DNA of 64,000 nucleotides from Bedellia somnulentella (GCA_963576735.1 OY755183.1:14031213-14095212), one strand, 5' to 3'; positions 34,601 through 44,506 are shown, counted from the stretch's first letter. Numbers and translations: made by a program. Notes: a model not told the origin generated them from the sequence alone.

Positions 34601-37600
34601 GCCCGCATCCTATCCATCTCCGCCAGTGCGTCTGTATTCCCAGAGGTCCGAGTAGAGGAGCAAGGCTACTTACAACAGGGCTTCGCCCGGTTCCCTGAGG
34701 TGACGCTAGCGACATGACATTTTTAACCACCCTCATGCCATTCAACCCTCGGCACGTTTCTCACCTTGGCTTGGGTGGGATCTTTAACAAGCTACTACCC
34801 CATTTACACGTCAATATACATCGTATCGTAGTAGCGCCTGTAGCTCAGTTGGACTGATGTGATCGTATTTACAAGTTAAGCAACGCGAGCTGCGGTCCGT
34901 CCACGGATGGGTAACCACCAAGTGGTATTTATCTCGGGCGCTACCGTGCTTTGCAATGCACGTAAAGCCGTTGGTGCCGGTTGTTATCGTAAGATAGCAG
35001 TCGTCAAGCTTTGTCAGAGACCCAAACGGGCGGCTTGATAACATCTAACGGTAAGGTGACCACTAGCCTTGCAAACCTCCACCAACCCGGCTGGCCCCCG
35101 TGGTGAAGTATGGCTAATACCTTCCTCACGGAGGAGACCCGTGCCCAGCAGTGGGACGTTATGGGTTGGTAACGATACATCGTATGCTAATATTCATAAT
35201 GAAGTTCCAGTTCAAATCTTCCGGCTCCATAATCAGATCAGTTCGATAGTACCATATTATTGTATTCAGACCTTGAAACCTAATCATGGTCAAAGTTCAT
35301 TTCGTGGTCAAAGTTCATTACAAGACCTTTCTAACAAGTCCAAATACGGCTATAATACGATCATCCGTCATTAAGTTCCAGTTAATATCTTCCGGCTCCA
35401 TCATCAGATGAGCTCGACAGTACCATATTATTGTATTCAGACCTTGAAACCTAATCGTGGTCAAGGTTCATTACAAGACCTTTCTAACAAGTCCAAACAC
35501 GGCTATGATACGATACTTCATCATGGAATGCTAGTGCCTATCTTCCGGCTTCATCATCAGACCTTGAAACCTAATCATGGTCAACGTTCATTACAAGACC
35601 TTTTTAACAAGTCCAAACACGGCTATGATACGATCATCCATCATGAAGTTCCAGTTCATATCTTCCGGCTCCATCATCAGATCAGCTCGACAGTACCATA
35701 TTATTGTATTGTCATCGAAATCACATACAACTGCCAATTTTCATAACGCTATGACCTTTAGAAGATGGTTAAATTAGTTTTCTTAGATTTGATTACATAG
35801 TTACATACATACAGGTCGACCTAATAAAAGCGTGTTAAAATAGTTTTGTCATTTCCATTTATAACTCTAGCTATAATACCTCAATACTACAATTCAAAAA
35901 ATACTTACTTTATTGTTTCTACCTATATTGAAGACGTCCGTGGCCGAGTGGATAGGTGACTAGCTTTTCGGTCTGGAGGTTGTAGGTTTGATCCCCTCTG
36001 ATAGCAACATTTATGTGATGAGCATATTTGTATTATATTATACCAAATATATCGCTGAGTATCCCGTAATACAAGTGTTACTTAGTTTGGGGTAACTTGA
36101 CCTGTTTATAATATGTCCGAACGTGATTGTAATTTTACTCCAACAAAAGGGTAAAAAATATATTTAATTCCTGGTATCAAATAAGTATTGTAATTTCTTA
36201 CCTTTTATAACTCTAGCTATAATATCTCAATACCATAATGACGAACCAATCAGAATAAGTGTAGGTGAGCAATCAGAAATCAGCCAATCAGCATTAAAGA
36301 AGTACAACCTTACTAAACCACCTAGTTTTTTTGCAAAAAACCTAGTAAGATTAGACAATATTATAACCGTTGTCTAATTATCCGGATTTTTGCAAAATCC
36401 CTAGGTTTTTTGCAAAAAACTTAAACATCATATCATCCTACGACATATACATATACAGCTATATCATAAAGGGTGACCGAAGTTTCAATATCAATTATCT
36501 ATATATATCAAAGAAAGTGGTGTTAGTTACACTATTTATAACTCAAGAACGGATGAACCGATCTGGCTGAAAATTGATGGAGAGGTAGCTTAGAACCAAG
36601 AAAAGGACATAAGATCTTCATCATTACGCTAAATATCGTAGGGGGTAAGCAGTAAAAAAATAACACCATCTGTGCGAAGCTGGGGCGGACCACTAGTATA
36701 CTATATATCAGACGCTAATGGTATTAGGAGATAAACATATAATTAGAATGTTTTGCTCATGAAATTCTCATGTGGGGATTATTACTAATAAATAAAGAGG
36801 GTATATTCCCGGAGGTCGTGGGTTCAATCCCCGCTGGTGCCGAAAATTTTTCTTTCCTTTATTCATTAGATGAATATATAATTCTATTATATATGGATGG
36901 ATACGGTTTATTTGCCGATGATATATTGTCACTTGTGTGATTGTGACGATTTGATAGCTCAGTGGGTAGAACACCCCTTATAGTGCAGACGACTAGTGTT
37001 CGAAACCCCGGGTCGGGCCTACACCAATTTGTCTTTTCTAAAGACATATGTGTGGTTAAATAATCATGGTTGTTAACGGTGAGGGAAAACATCGTGAGGA
37101 AACCCACATGGCTGAGTTGTACTTAGTCGTATTCGTACAAAATCGCGATAGGCCTGCCCCCTATCACTTGAGTACACTGTCCAAGCAAAACGTGGGTACT
37201 CTGAACACCAGGCGACAATTTCACGTGATGTTCGGAAGTATAAGGAAGCTAAATAAAGTTATAAAACTCACAAATTACTTACATCAACCCCAGTCAAAAT
37301 ACAGTACACTAACGTCTTAAAAGTCTTAGCACCCAAAAGGTTTTCCAACGCCCTCAAAGCCATGCATTCCTCAACAGTTGGAACAGAACAAATGTTCGGT
37401 GTAAATATTGATACACCTTGCGATCTCTGTGAGTTGACTTTGTCAAGTAGATCTTGACTAGTGTGCAGCTGTTCTATGTATGTTAGTGCACCAGCTTTTA
37501 ACATCCATGTGAAATGGGAATGGAGGTTTTTAAAGATATCTTCTTTTCCTAAAAAAAAAATGTTTTGTATGATATCGTTCTATTTCATCTTGCGTTATGG

Positions 37601-40387
37601 TGGAGTTCTTTACAAGACGTAGTTGAAAATCCATCCACAAGCTATCTCTATAAGAAAATAAATAAAACGTATTCATAGCCACTAACATTTTTCGCCCATT
37701 TGCATTGATTTGAAATTAGTTAATCACGTGACTTTAGTTAAAATATAGCGTCATGTGATTATATCGTTTTAAATACAACTGGTAACTGGAATAATCATTT
37801 AAAGAAATCTCTCACGCTCAACTATGTACCTGACCTCTAAAAAAATATACTGCCCCTCTAGAATGGGGCATGTGGGCGCGAGTATTTCAGAAAAGCTAAT
37901 AGATTATATTCATACAAAATCTTTCAGTACTTATCACAGTTTTCACGCCACATACTTGCTCTCGAACGCCTCATGCTACCTTTCATCATCATCAGCCAAT
38001 AGACGTCCACTGCTGGACATAGGCCTCCCCCAAAGATCAAAGATCTCCACAACGACCGGACCTGTGCTGCCCTCATCCATCGGCTTCCCGCGACCTTTAC
38101 CAAGTCGTCGGTCCACCGCGTGGCAGGCCTACACACTGTGTCGTCCGGTATGCTACCTTTACTAGAGTTAATCAATTAGTTAAAATATAATTAAAAGTTT
38201 TTGTTACCAGTAAGCTGGACCAAAGAGCGGCTCTGCCCGAAGTAGTTAGAGCCAGTGTTCAGTCTGAGAGCTCGCTGCGAACACACGCTCTGCTCCTCAT
38301 CAAACACATTTTCTGCATGTCCTTGTAACTCTTTGGCTATTTTCTGAAATTATAATAAACGTATTAGTTATCAGTTTAACCATTTTGTTGGACATATATC
38401 TCACATGAATATAATTTATTGACCTCTCTATTCAAAGTCAAAGAAAAACATACAAACCTGCATGTGTTCAGAAAGAAAAGGAGTAACACTCAGCAAGAAT
38501 GTTTTATCTTTCATCAGAATAATGATGGAGAACCACCTCTTCAGGCCGCGAGCCTTGGTGTCCTTAAGTTGAAATGTAAAACTCAGAACATGCCCGCGGA
38601 TGTCACTGAAATATATAACCCCACCATCCTTGCTCCAACTTACCTGAAATGTATATATTTTACATACATGCATATACTCACACCATTATTTCCCATTGGA
38701 GTAGATAGAGACTATTGGTCGCCACTTTGTACGATTCTAGCAAACCTCTCTAACTTCGTTTACATCCATCAATATTTTCATACATGCTCTTTTATTCTTC
38801 ATACTTTGGACGCCGGCTTTTTTGAGCACACACTCTATTTGGTCCAGGTGTGTCCTCCGTGGTCGTCCTCTTCTCACATTACCTTCCACATTGGCTCTTG
38901 AGGTCTCTTTCACCAATTTACTGTCATCCATCTTCTCTATATGCCCAAACCATCTCAATATTCCTTTTTCTATCTTCTTTCCAAAATCATCTTTCACTCC
39001 ACACCTTTCACAAATCATGACACATGTATTTTTTATAAATTTAATATTTGAAGCGATTAATATATACATTGGTTTCTTCCTAGTATAATTAGAATGGCAT
39101 TCACAGTGTACATATACACTGGTATCAATTATTGTCTAAAAAAATATTTAAGCTGTGTTATATTGGTTCAAAAGACTAACTCACTAACCTATTTCTTGCA
39201 GTAGATGTAGTAAGAGGCAACTTAGGGACTTAAAAGTGATTTTTGGGCAATGTTACTTATGAGCATCCTTGGTTTACAATATTTTCCTCACTCAACTTCT
39301 AAAAATCACTGGGGAATTTTCAATTCTAAAGCTCTGGATACCCATATATAAAATGATCTTCTGTAACTGTTATACATTTAGTTTGGTAACTATCATTTAA
39401 GTAAGGATATAACAAATAGAACATATCCTCACAATTTTAGTTCCCATTAGGCTAGGCGGATACTTACTATCAACCTCTTTTATGTAAGATCCTGACTAAC
39501 TTCTAGTTTCATTTACTTAAGTAATCTTATTGTTTTTTTTAGTCTCTTCTATTTTAAACATACATTGACATACCTACATCTTATTGATTAAGTCAGCTTT
39601 AAATCAATATTTTTATTCCAGACATTTTATTCTTTAAACATTTTTACCCTACAAAGCCTTTTTAGCATGTTGTTATTTTTATCTGATATAAATTAAGTGT
39701 TGCTATTATATTATTTTGTCTGATCTAAGAGCCTAAATTCCCATTTATTTTATCACTTGTCTCCATGTTTGTCATACATTACATAGTAAAATGAAATTAC
39801 AAGTAAAATCCATTAGAACCCAATCAAACGTTAACGGGCCAATAGAAATCTGAGACTGATTCTAGATATGAGGTAAGTGCTACGTTAAAATGTATTGTAA
39901 TGCAGCCTAGAAATGAATAATTCCTAAATATTATAAGCCCTGTTGAAGGATATTTACTAACTTGCCAGCCCTATATTAAGCTTGTTTCAGATGACCAGCA
40001 AAAGGCCTTTGATATTCTATTATTTTGACCCTTACTTCATCTATCGCTCATCGCAATGTACACACCGTAAATACTTGTAGCTTAGATTTTAAACCTAAAA
40101 AAATAAACAGAACAACTTACTTCACAAGTGATGCTTCTCACAGCAGCCTGCCGCAAGAAAGTATTCACTTCTGGATTGGCAATACTTTCTCTACTGCAAT
40201 AAATAGTTCCGTTGTCATCTCTAGAAACATACGCTGTGTCATGACCTATAGAAGTACATCCGTTGCATTGATTAGAAGTATCTGCCCCATTGGTAGTATC
40301 CGATTCATCTTCTGTCGTAAAGGTGCAAAACACAGGCCGTGGGCCGTGTGCTTCACAAAAATGACATAGTCCGACTATAGCATTCAT
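25606..40387 (-). CDS. FLCN: Folliculin (Birt-Hogg-Dube protein homologue)
   Basis: Seven minus-strand exons: 40387-40121, 38643-38458, 38343-38208, 37548-37283, 33543-33345, 32591-32489, 25744-25606 (stop TAG). All are GT-AG and in frame; 431 residues, close to the fly protein and shorter than the human 579. The start MNAIVGLCHFCEAHGPRPVF is diagnostic of folliculin. Next come the cysteine-rich CNGCTS, RQAAVRSITCE, and KARGLKRWFSIIILMKDKTF, whose arginines include the position I recall as the GTPase-activating arginine of human FLCN. The N-terminal part (exons 1-3) is the longin domain; exons 4-7 form the DENN domain. With FNIP, folliculin controls Rag GTPases at the lysosome and so mTORC1/TFE signalling. 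The gene spans 14.8 kb for 1.3 kb of coding sequence because its introns, especially 4 and 6, are full of nested transposons. Confidence 0.96.
25745..26461. other. FLCN intron 6, part before the LINE
   Basis: About 700 bp with no gene. It has short repeated phrases seen in lepidopteran repeats (AGATCAAAAAGCTAACCCAC) and a GC-rich imperfect palindrome near 25840-25880, but no element can be bounded. Confidence 0.35.
27068..28000. mobile_element. DNA transposon T1, copy 1, inserted in LINE-R
   Basis: 933 bp with long inverted ends of about 130 bp, starting CGTCGTAGGATGATTTGATG on the left and TGTCGTAGGATGATTTGGTG (reverse complement of the right end). TATA flanks it at 27064-27067 and 28001-28004. 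Removing the element and one TATA restores the LINE-R endonuclease reading frame. No transposase. The centre (about 27525-27600) holds a tRNA-like sequence on the minus strand. Confidence 0.8.
27525..27600 (-). repeat. tRNA-like module inside transposon T1
   Basis: On the minus strand, GTCCGTGGCCGAGTGG (A box) and GCGGGTTTGATCCCCGC (T arm/B box) resemble a serine- or leucine-type tRNA, but the anticodon arm does not fold. The same module sits at the matching place in copy 2 of T1 (35930-36000), so it belonged to the element before it spread. Confidence 0.65.
28853..29150 (-). mobile_element. LINE 3' fragment inserted backwards in LINE-R
   Basis: Read on the minus strand it contains ATATGTGCAGCGGCACACTAG, GGCACATTATGTAAATAG and an AT-rich 3' UTR ending in AATAAAGTTTTTG then (TTA)n. 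The same 3' end appears at 19790-20010. It splits the LINE-R reverse transcriptase. Confidence 0.6.
30531..31515 (+). repeat. Family D-related repeat
   Basis: Starts ACTAGCTGACCCCACAGAC and ends CAAACAAACTCTTCAGC then TTTATAATATTAGTATAGAT, the border phrases of a repeat class also seen at 53418 and 60778. No coding sequence survives. Confidence 0.5.
31673..32055 (+). repeat. Complete SINE-B copy with 11-bp target duplication
   Basis: Flanked by TGATTAAACAG at 31662-31672 and 32056-32066. The head is tRNA-like (GATAGTCCAGTGGGTAGAAC as A box, GAGTTCCAATCCTGGG as B box); the body carries GTGAGGAAACCCACATGGC and GCCAACCCCTTCGGGGATA; the end is a GTTTATGTTTACGTTTATG-type tail. It interrupts an older repeat that contains ACACTTTATTGCACATCATA. 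Confidence 0.85.
32372..32455 (+). repeat. SINE-C fragment
   Basis: Begins in the B-box region (GCGTTTGATTCCCGTTGGTG), continues with TCGAAATTTTTCTTTCC, and ends in TTTATTTATTAGTAAA. It sits 34 bp from FLCN exon 6. Confidence 0.7.
32637..32839 (+). repeat. SINE-A copy, shortened
   Basis: Carries GCCTTAGAATAACACTACCC and AGGGATTTATAGCCGTGAG. It lies between FLCN exons 6 and 5, starting 45 bp from exon 6. Confidence 0.65.
32844..33300 (+). repeat. SINE-A copy interrupted by an A-rich insert
   Basis: The 5' part (GTCGGCTTAGAATAGC to CGGCAAAGGGTATT, ending about 32912) and the middle (GGGCGATGCGGTTGGAGACC, from 33110) are separated by about 195 bp of A-rich sequence that looks like the reverse of a LINE 3' end. 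A reverse-oriented SINE-A piece follows to about 33300. Confidence 0.5.
33872..34403. mobile_element. Foldback element with arms of about 185 bp
   Basis: The left arm (33872-34057) and right arm (about 34213-34403) are inverted copies: AATAAATTAATAGTTTAAAA, GTCGTTCAAGTTGTCTC in variant form, and GCGTGGGGCGCTGG occur in both. The loop of about 155 bp, with the left arm, holds an open frame (33989-34198) whose product ends VAAPLVGGSILNSLFKILVN; I do not recognise it. No target duplication could be fixed because the flanks are AT-rich. Confidence 0.75.
34411..34531 (+). pseudogene. LINE-R 3' terminus
   Basis: Contains only the last 120 bp: ATTGATGGATGTGAATGAAG, GGCGATCGATAGTCTCTGCC, CTACCCCAATGGGAACTAAC and a (TATG)n tail. 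A strongly 5'-truncated insertion. Confidence 0.8.
34532..34826. repeat. Unidentified repeat next to the 5S-derived SINE
   Basis: About 230 bp that are GC-richer than the surroundings (GAGCCCGCATCCTATCCATC, CTTGGCTTGGGTGGGATC). No coding potential and no boundary that I can define. Confidence 0.35.
34827..35174 (+). repeat. 5S rRNA-derived SINE, complete, with 11-bp target duplication
   Basis: Flanked by ATACATCGTAT at 34816-34826 and 35175-35185. The first 115 bp follow the order of insect 5S rRNA: AAGTTAAGCAACG (internal box A), CGGTCCGTCCACGGATGGGTAACC (counterpart of box C), and a closing GGGCGCTAC that can pair with the start GTAGCGCC. The 3' end reads GTGCCCAGCAGTGGGACGTT, like the tail of common lepidopteran LINEs, which may supply the mobilising enzyme. 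No ribosomal function is implied. Confidence 0.8.
35186..35760 (+). repeat. Tandem array of units of about 110-180 bp
   Basis: The phrases AAGTTCCAGTTCATATCTTC, CCGGCTCCATCATCAGATC, AGTACCATATTATTGTATTC and CAAGACCTTTCTAACAAGTC return in order three to four times (near 35200, 35370, 35530, 35645), with deletions in the third unit. The array ends in ACTGCCAATTTTCATAACGC, which looks like the unique end of a larger element. Confidence 0.7.
36480..36705 (+). repeat. Short interspersed repeat, family D type end
   Basis: Carries GAACGGATGAACCGATCTGG and ends GCTGGGGCGGACCACTAGTA, a frequent border phrase of insect repeats. Unclassified. Confidence 0.4.
36752..36870 (+). repeat. SINE-C fragments, partly inverted
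   Basis: A CTCATGTGGGGATTATTACT piece in one orientation is followed directly by the B box and tail in the other (GTGGGTTCAATCCCCGCTGG, GAAAATTTTTCTTTCC). It resembles the head-to-head arrangements at 10307-10490 and 50605-50702. Confidence 0.65.
36946..37240 (+). repeat. SINE-B copy
   Basis: Starts TTGATAGCTCAGTGGGTAGA (A box) and includes GTGTTCGAAACCCCGGG (B box), here closer to a real tRNA than in the other copies. The 3' end past GTGATGTTCGGAAGTA is missing. It sits 43 bp from FLCN exon 4. Confidence 0.8.
37985..38155 (-). repeat. 3' end of a common lepidopteran LINE
   Basis: Contains CATCATCATCAGCCAATAGA, CGTCCACTGCTGGACATAGG and AAGTCGTCGGTCCACCG, the well-known minus-strand reading of a very abundant lepidopteran LINE end with a (GAT)n tail. 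It lies in FLCN intron 3. Confidence 0.75.
38660..39040 (-). pseudogene. LINE-R 3' fragment in FLCN intron 1
   Basis: Reverse-oriented and fairly well preserved. The minus strand encodes [40 protein letters not shown] and MKNKRACM, then ends in the usual CTCCAATGGGAAATAATGG terminus. Confidence 0.8.
39150..39345 (+). repeat. SINE-A copy, decayed
   Basis: Weak match through AACTTAGGGACTTAAAAGTG and CTCACTCAACTTCTAAAAAT. The remainder of intron 1 (39346-40120) is AT-rich with nothing recognised. Confidence 0.45.
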
Positions 40388-40750
40388 TCCACTTTTTCAT
40401 CCATTAAAAAAAACATCATTTTTTAAATGCAGCAATGAAAATAAACTATTTTTACGTGTTACACGAAAATACACACAAATGAACAAGTAAAGTAATCTCT
40501 ATTAGAGTTATTATTATTATTATTTTGTTCATTGGCCCTCGTATACAGTTTATACATTCTGCCAGCGTCAGAGTGAAATAGAAACAGCTTACTTTTTGAA
40601 ATAAGTCCGATAAAAACGAAATTTAATTATTACTGTTTTTAAATATCTTAGAGTCAGAAAGAGATTAATAGATACAAATATATGTATATTTTAAGATGAC
40701 ATACAGAAATAAAAATAGATAATATTTTTTTAGGAATTTGATCTATGATA

Positions 40751-43700
40751 TTATAATTTAATTCCATTAGAAGATATGAAATAACTTAAAGTTTTCACAA
40801 AGTCAGTATGAACAAGTGATAACACATTTATCATGTTAGTAGGTTTAGGAATAGAAGAAGGGAGAATATCATAAAATGATGTCGTTAATTTTGAACAGTT
40901 AAAAAATAAATGATCCAAAGTTCCTTCCTCAAGTCCACATTCACATAACGAATTATCTTTAATTTTGATTTTAGCGAGAAAAACTGGAGAACAACAATGC
41001 CCTAGTCTCATTCTACATATGGTAGAGGTAGATGTCTTTGAGCATTGTTTATATTTAAAAAACCAAGGCTTAGAGGGAATTTCCGGTTGAATACCCGCGT
41101 AAAATTTTCCTTTAAACTGAATAGAATGTTTCCAATTTTCAGACCAAGAATTTTTAAGGAATACTGATGATTGGGCTACTAGGTCATGAGAATAAAGTTT
41201 ATTGGTATTAATTCCTGAATCACAAGCAATCTTGGCTGCAGAATCGGCATGAGTGTTCCCTGAAATGCCACAATGGCTAGGAATCCAAGCTAAGACTATT
41301 TTAATGTTATTAAGGAAACATCGATGTAAAGCAGTTTTCAAATCGAGGATTAATGGAAATTTGGTTTTGGCATGAAATTGATTTGATTGTAAAGCTTGTA
41401 GACAGCTTTTTGAGTCTGTAAAAATAACCGCTTTATTAATGGAATGGGATTCAATGAATTTGACGGCTTCTAAAATAGCAAGAGTTTCTCCAGTAAAAAC
41501 TGAAGAATGGACAGGAGATTTCATGCTCAAAATTATTTTGCGAGAGGGAATCCAAACAGCGGAGCCAACGCACTCTGAGTTCAAAAGTTTAGATGCATCA
41601 GTATAAATGACAAGCCAATCTTTCCAAAGAACATCAATTTTATATTTTAGTTCCGTATCAGGAGAGAGGGACTCTTTTTCTATACCTAAATTTAAAATGA
41701 TTTCTGGGAGGTAAATTAAACAAGCAAATTGAGTAGAAAATATGGGATTCGATTGATATCTGACTAACGAAGAAAGGGAATGATTAAATTTATTTATACT
41801 TTGAAAAACACGTGGAAGGGACTTGTGAGACCAATAACGGCTGGTTCCCACTTTTAGTGAAAGAGATTGTAAAGATGGAAGTAAAGGATGAGATGAAGAT
41901 TGCAAAAATTTTGTTATAAATCTATCAGATAAATACTGCCTTCGTAAATTGAGTGGGGGTTCGACACATTCTACTTGAAGGGCATTAATAGGCGAGGATT
42001 TCATAGCTCCTAAGATAATGCGGAGACACTTTGACTGAATATTGTCTAATTTAACTAAATACAGCTTGCTACATGGTTCTAATAAAAAAGTACCATAATC
42101 TAAATGACTACGTATTAATGCATTATACAGAAGTTTTTGAGTAAATGGGTGGGATCCCCACCATACACCAGACAAGCATCGAAGAATATTAATATTCTTT
42201 TCACATTTATTAATAATATGTTGCATGTGAGGGATACCTGATAATTTTGAGTCAAGAATAACACCAAGAAATTTAACTTGGTCGTGAATGGGAAGAGGAA
42301 TGTGGTCAGATACAATCGGAGTAGCCGGAATGTCCCGTTTTCTAGAAAAAACAACTACGCAGCATTTGGAAACAGAAAGACTGAGACCGTGATTAAATAA
42401 CCATTCATTCAAATGATGTATTGCGGCATTTAAGCGAGATGTAGCAACATCAAAGTCGGACGAATCTATGTAGAGACATAAGTCATCAGCATATTGAAGT
42501 ATTTTACAGAAAGGTTCAACAGACTGATGAAGATCATAGGAATATATATTAAATAGAATGGGACTTAAGACAGATCCTTGTGGAAGGCCTTTCCATATTA
42601 ATCGGGATGAGAGGAACCCGTCATCTGATCTCACGGAAATAGACCTACATATGAGTAGGTTCGATATAATTGTAATTAGTTTAGGAGGGATATTTAATGA
42701 CACTAACTTTTGTTGTAGAATTGCCAAAAGTACATTGTCGTATGCAGCAGAAATGTCTAGAAAAGCTCCGATAACAGATTTATTATCTGAAAAAGCGAGG
42801 CGAATATCCGTGATCAAAGTGCTTAAACTATCAATGGTGCCCACACCTTTCCGGAAGCCAAATTGTCTGTTTGATAAAATACCTCTACTTTCGATTATCC
42901 ATTCTAATCGATTTTTTATAAGATGTTCCATAATTTTAGCAAGAGCTGATGATAAAGCTATTGGTCGATAAGATGTAGAATAATTACTCTGTTTTCCGGA
43001 TTTTAAAATAGGGATAATAATTTGGGAGTGCCATGACTCTGGAGGTAACCCTGCATCGAATATTTTGTTCACAATGATAAGGAAGAAGTCGCGGAGAGCG
43101 GAACCACCTTTAGCAATAAATGAATAAGGAAAACCATCTATTCCAGGCGAGGAATCTCTCAAAGCATCTAAAACCATATTAAGCTCAGAAATTAAAAAAG
43201 GTCGATCAAATTCTGAAAGAGCTGATGATACAATGACAATAGGAATACATTCTTCTCGAGTGGGAACAAAAGGAGGTGCTAATCTTTGAGAAAAATCTTG
43301 AATCCAAGTAGACCTATCATTAACTTTAATATTATTATCTATAAAAGACCCACGAAATCTTCTTATATTTTGCCAAACTAAAGAAGGATGGGTTTTGGGT
43401 GATAAACTTTCACAGTAAGCCAACCACCCCCTTTTTTTTTTGTTAGCTACAAGTCGTTTGAATTGAGCATTTGCCTTTTGATAATTAACATAATTATTTA
43501 CGGTCATCGAAATGCTGTACTGATTTTCAGCAATTTTCCGTTTATTGACAGCGTCTGAACAATCTGAGTCCCACCAAGGTGGAGACGAAATGTAAGACTT
43601 TTCAGATTTTTTAATAATAAAACTAGCGTTAGCAGCGTTTGTGATACAAGTTATTAACTCAGAATACAAAGACTCTAGGCTAGATGACGTGTTCGTATCA

Positions 43701-44506
43701 GGAAGTAATTGATGGATTGTTTCGGAGTATTTATCCCAAGCTTCCAAAGGACCCAACTTATATTTAAGTAAAGGAGGAGCTTTTTTTACAGTAATAGTCT
43801 TGGAAGGCATATTTAGAATTATTGGGAAATGATCGCTCCCAAAAGTATTAGAGAGAACCAACCAATTAAGAGATGCCGAAATAGAAGCCGATGATATAGA
43901 AAGATCTACTGCTGAATGTACATTTTGGGACGGCGCGACTCTACGAGTTGGAGAACCGTCATTTAAAACACATAAATTTAAAGTATCAAAAAGATCTATC
44001 AGCAGAGGAGCAAAAGAATCACTACGAGCCGAACCCCAACTAGGATGGTGACTATTAAAATCACCAAGTAGGATCATGGGACTGGGGATTGAACAAATAA
44101 TTGAAGACAATTCATTAAAAATTGAAGGGATGGCATGAGGAACATACACAGACACAAATGATATATTGAAAATTTTAGCAGCTATAATATTAAACTTATC
44201 CGAATGGGCGGGTAATTGAATTTGAATGAAGTTAATGGATCTAGATATGAGAAGGGAAGCACCAGCATACCCATCACTCCTATCATCCCGAAGACATGAA
44301 AAACCAGAAACTCTGAACAGAGATCCCGGTCTCAGCCACATCTCCTGGAGGGCAATGATTGATGGTTTATGGGTGTTAATGAGATGAATAAGGTCTGACT
44401 TTTTAAACTTGATGCTCTGACAGTTCCATTGCATTATTGACAGATCCATTAGGGGAGGTTGAGATAAGCTGACAAAGTATAGAGCGCACGTTGGACGGTA
44501 ATTCAA
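40751..44506 (-). CDS. LINE ORF2: endonuclease, reverse transcriptase, RNase H
   Basis: Open frame of 1,251 codons; the likely start is the Met at codon 20 (44449), since MDLSIMQWNCQS is where the endonuclease domain begins. The apurinic-type endonuclease (about 20-250) has MQWNCQS, QEMWLRPGS, LLGDFNSHHPSWG and the SDHFPI end motif. The reverse transcriptase (about 450-740) has FLDISAAYDNV, GLPQGSVLSPILFN and the catalytic LQYADDLCLYI. The RNase H (about 970-1100) has IYTDAS, GETLAILEAV, FTDSKS and WIPSHCGISGNTHAD, with the acidic catalytic residues in place. A CECGLEEGTLDHLFFNC motif near the end is a zinc-knuckle-like C-x-C-x8-H-x4-C. The enzyme nicks target DNA and copies its RNA there. 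All key residues that I can check are intact. Confidence 0.95.
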   Translation of the reverse strand: MNYRPTCALYFVSLSQPPLMDLSIMQWNCQSIKFKKSDLIHLINTHKPSIIALQEMWLRPGSLFRVSGFSCLRDDRSDGYAGASLLISRSINFIQIQLPAHSDKFNIIAAKIFNISFVSVYVPHAIPSIFNELSSIICSIPSPMILLGDFNSHHPSWGSARSDSFAPLLIDLFDTLNLCVLNDGSPTRRVAPSQNVHSAVDLSISSASISASLNWLVLSNTFGSDHFPIILNMPSKTITVKKAPPLLKYKLGPLEAWDKYSETIHQLLPDTNTSSSLESLYSELITCITNAANASFIIKKSEKSYISSPPWWDSDCSDAVNKRKIAENQYSISMTVNNYVNYQKANAQFKRLVANKKKRGWLAYCESLSPKTHPSLVWQNIRRFRGSFIDNNIKVNDRSTWIQDFSQRLAPPFVPTREECIPIVIVSSALSEFDRPFLISELNMVLDALRDSSPGIDGFPYSFIAKGGSALRDFFLIIVNKIFDAGLPPESWHSQIIIPILKSGKQSNYSTSYRPIALSSALAKIMEHLIKNRLEWIIESRGILSNRQFGFRKGVGTIDSLSTLITDIRLAFSDNKSVIGAFLDISAAYDNVLLAILQQKLVSLNIPPKLITIISNLLICRSISVRSDDGFLSSRLIWKGLPQGSVLSPILFNIYSYDLHQSVEPFCKILQYADDLCLYIDSSDFDVATSRLNAAIHHLNEWLFNHGLSLSVSKCCVVVFSRKRDIPATPIVSDHIPLPIHDQVKFLGVILDSKLSGIPHMQHIINKCEKNINILRCLSGVWWGSHPFTQKLLYNALIRSHLDYGTFLLEPCSKLYLVKLDNIQSKCLRIILGAMKSSPINALQVECVEPPLNLRRQYLSDRFITKFLQSSSHPLLPSLQSLSLKVGTSRYWSHKSLPRVFQSINKFNHSLSSLVRYQSNPIFSTQFACLIYLPEIILNLGIEKESLSPDTELKYKIDVLWKDWLVIYTDASKLLNSECVGSAVWIPSRKIILSMKSPVHSSVFTGETLAILEAVKFIESHSINKAVIFTDSKSCLQALQSNQFHAKTKFPLILDLKTALHRCFLNNIKIVLAWIPSHCGISGNTHADSAAKIACDSGINTNKLYSHDLVAQSSVFLKNSWSENWKHSIQFKGKFYAGIQPEIPSKPWFFKYKQCSKTSTSTICRMRLGHCCSPVFLAKIKIKDNSLCECGLEEGTLDHLFFNCSKLTTSFYDILPSSIPKPTNMINVLSLVHTDFVKTLSYFISSNGIKL

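Larger units (their letters stand above)
33569..36445. mobile_element. DNA transposon T1, copy 2, with nested insertions, in FLCN intron 4
   Basis: The ends TGTCGTAGGATGATTTGATG (left) and TGTCGTAGGATGATATGATG (right, reverse complement) match copy 1, and TATA flanks it at 33565-33568 and 36446-36449. Compared with copy 1 it is inverted and about 2 kb longer; the extra DNA (about 33872-35800) is a chain of nested repeats: a foldback element, a LINE-R tail, a 5S-derived SINE and a tandem-repeat block. Its edge lies 23 nt from the splice acceptor of FLCN exon 5. Confidence 0.8.

Noticed and set aside
34840..34950. 5S rRNA gene
   Set aside because: Only the internal promoter blocks match; the rest is diverged and the segment is the head of a SINE with target duplications and a LINE-like tail.
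42558..42971. Plus-strand 137-residue protein
   Set aside because: Antisense shadow of the reverse transcriptase domain in LINE ORF2.
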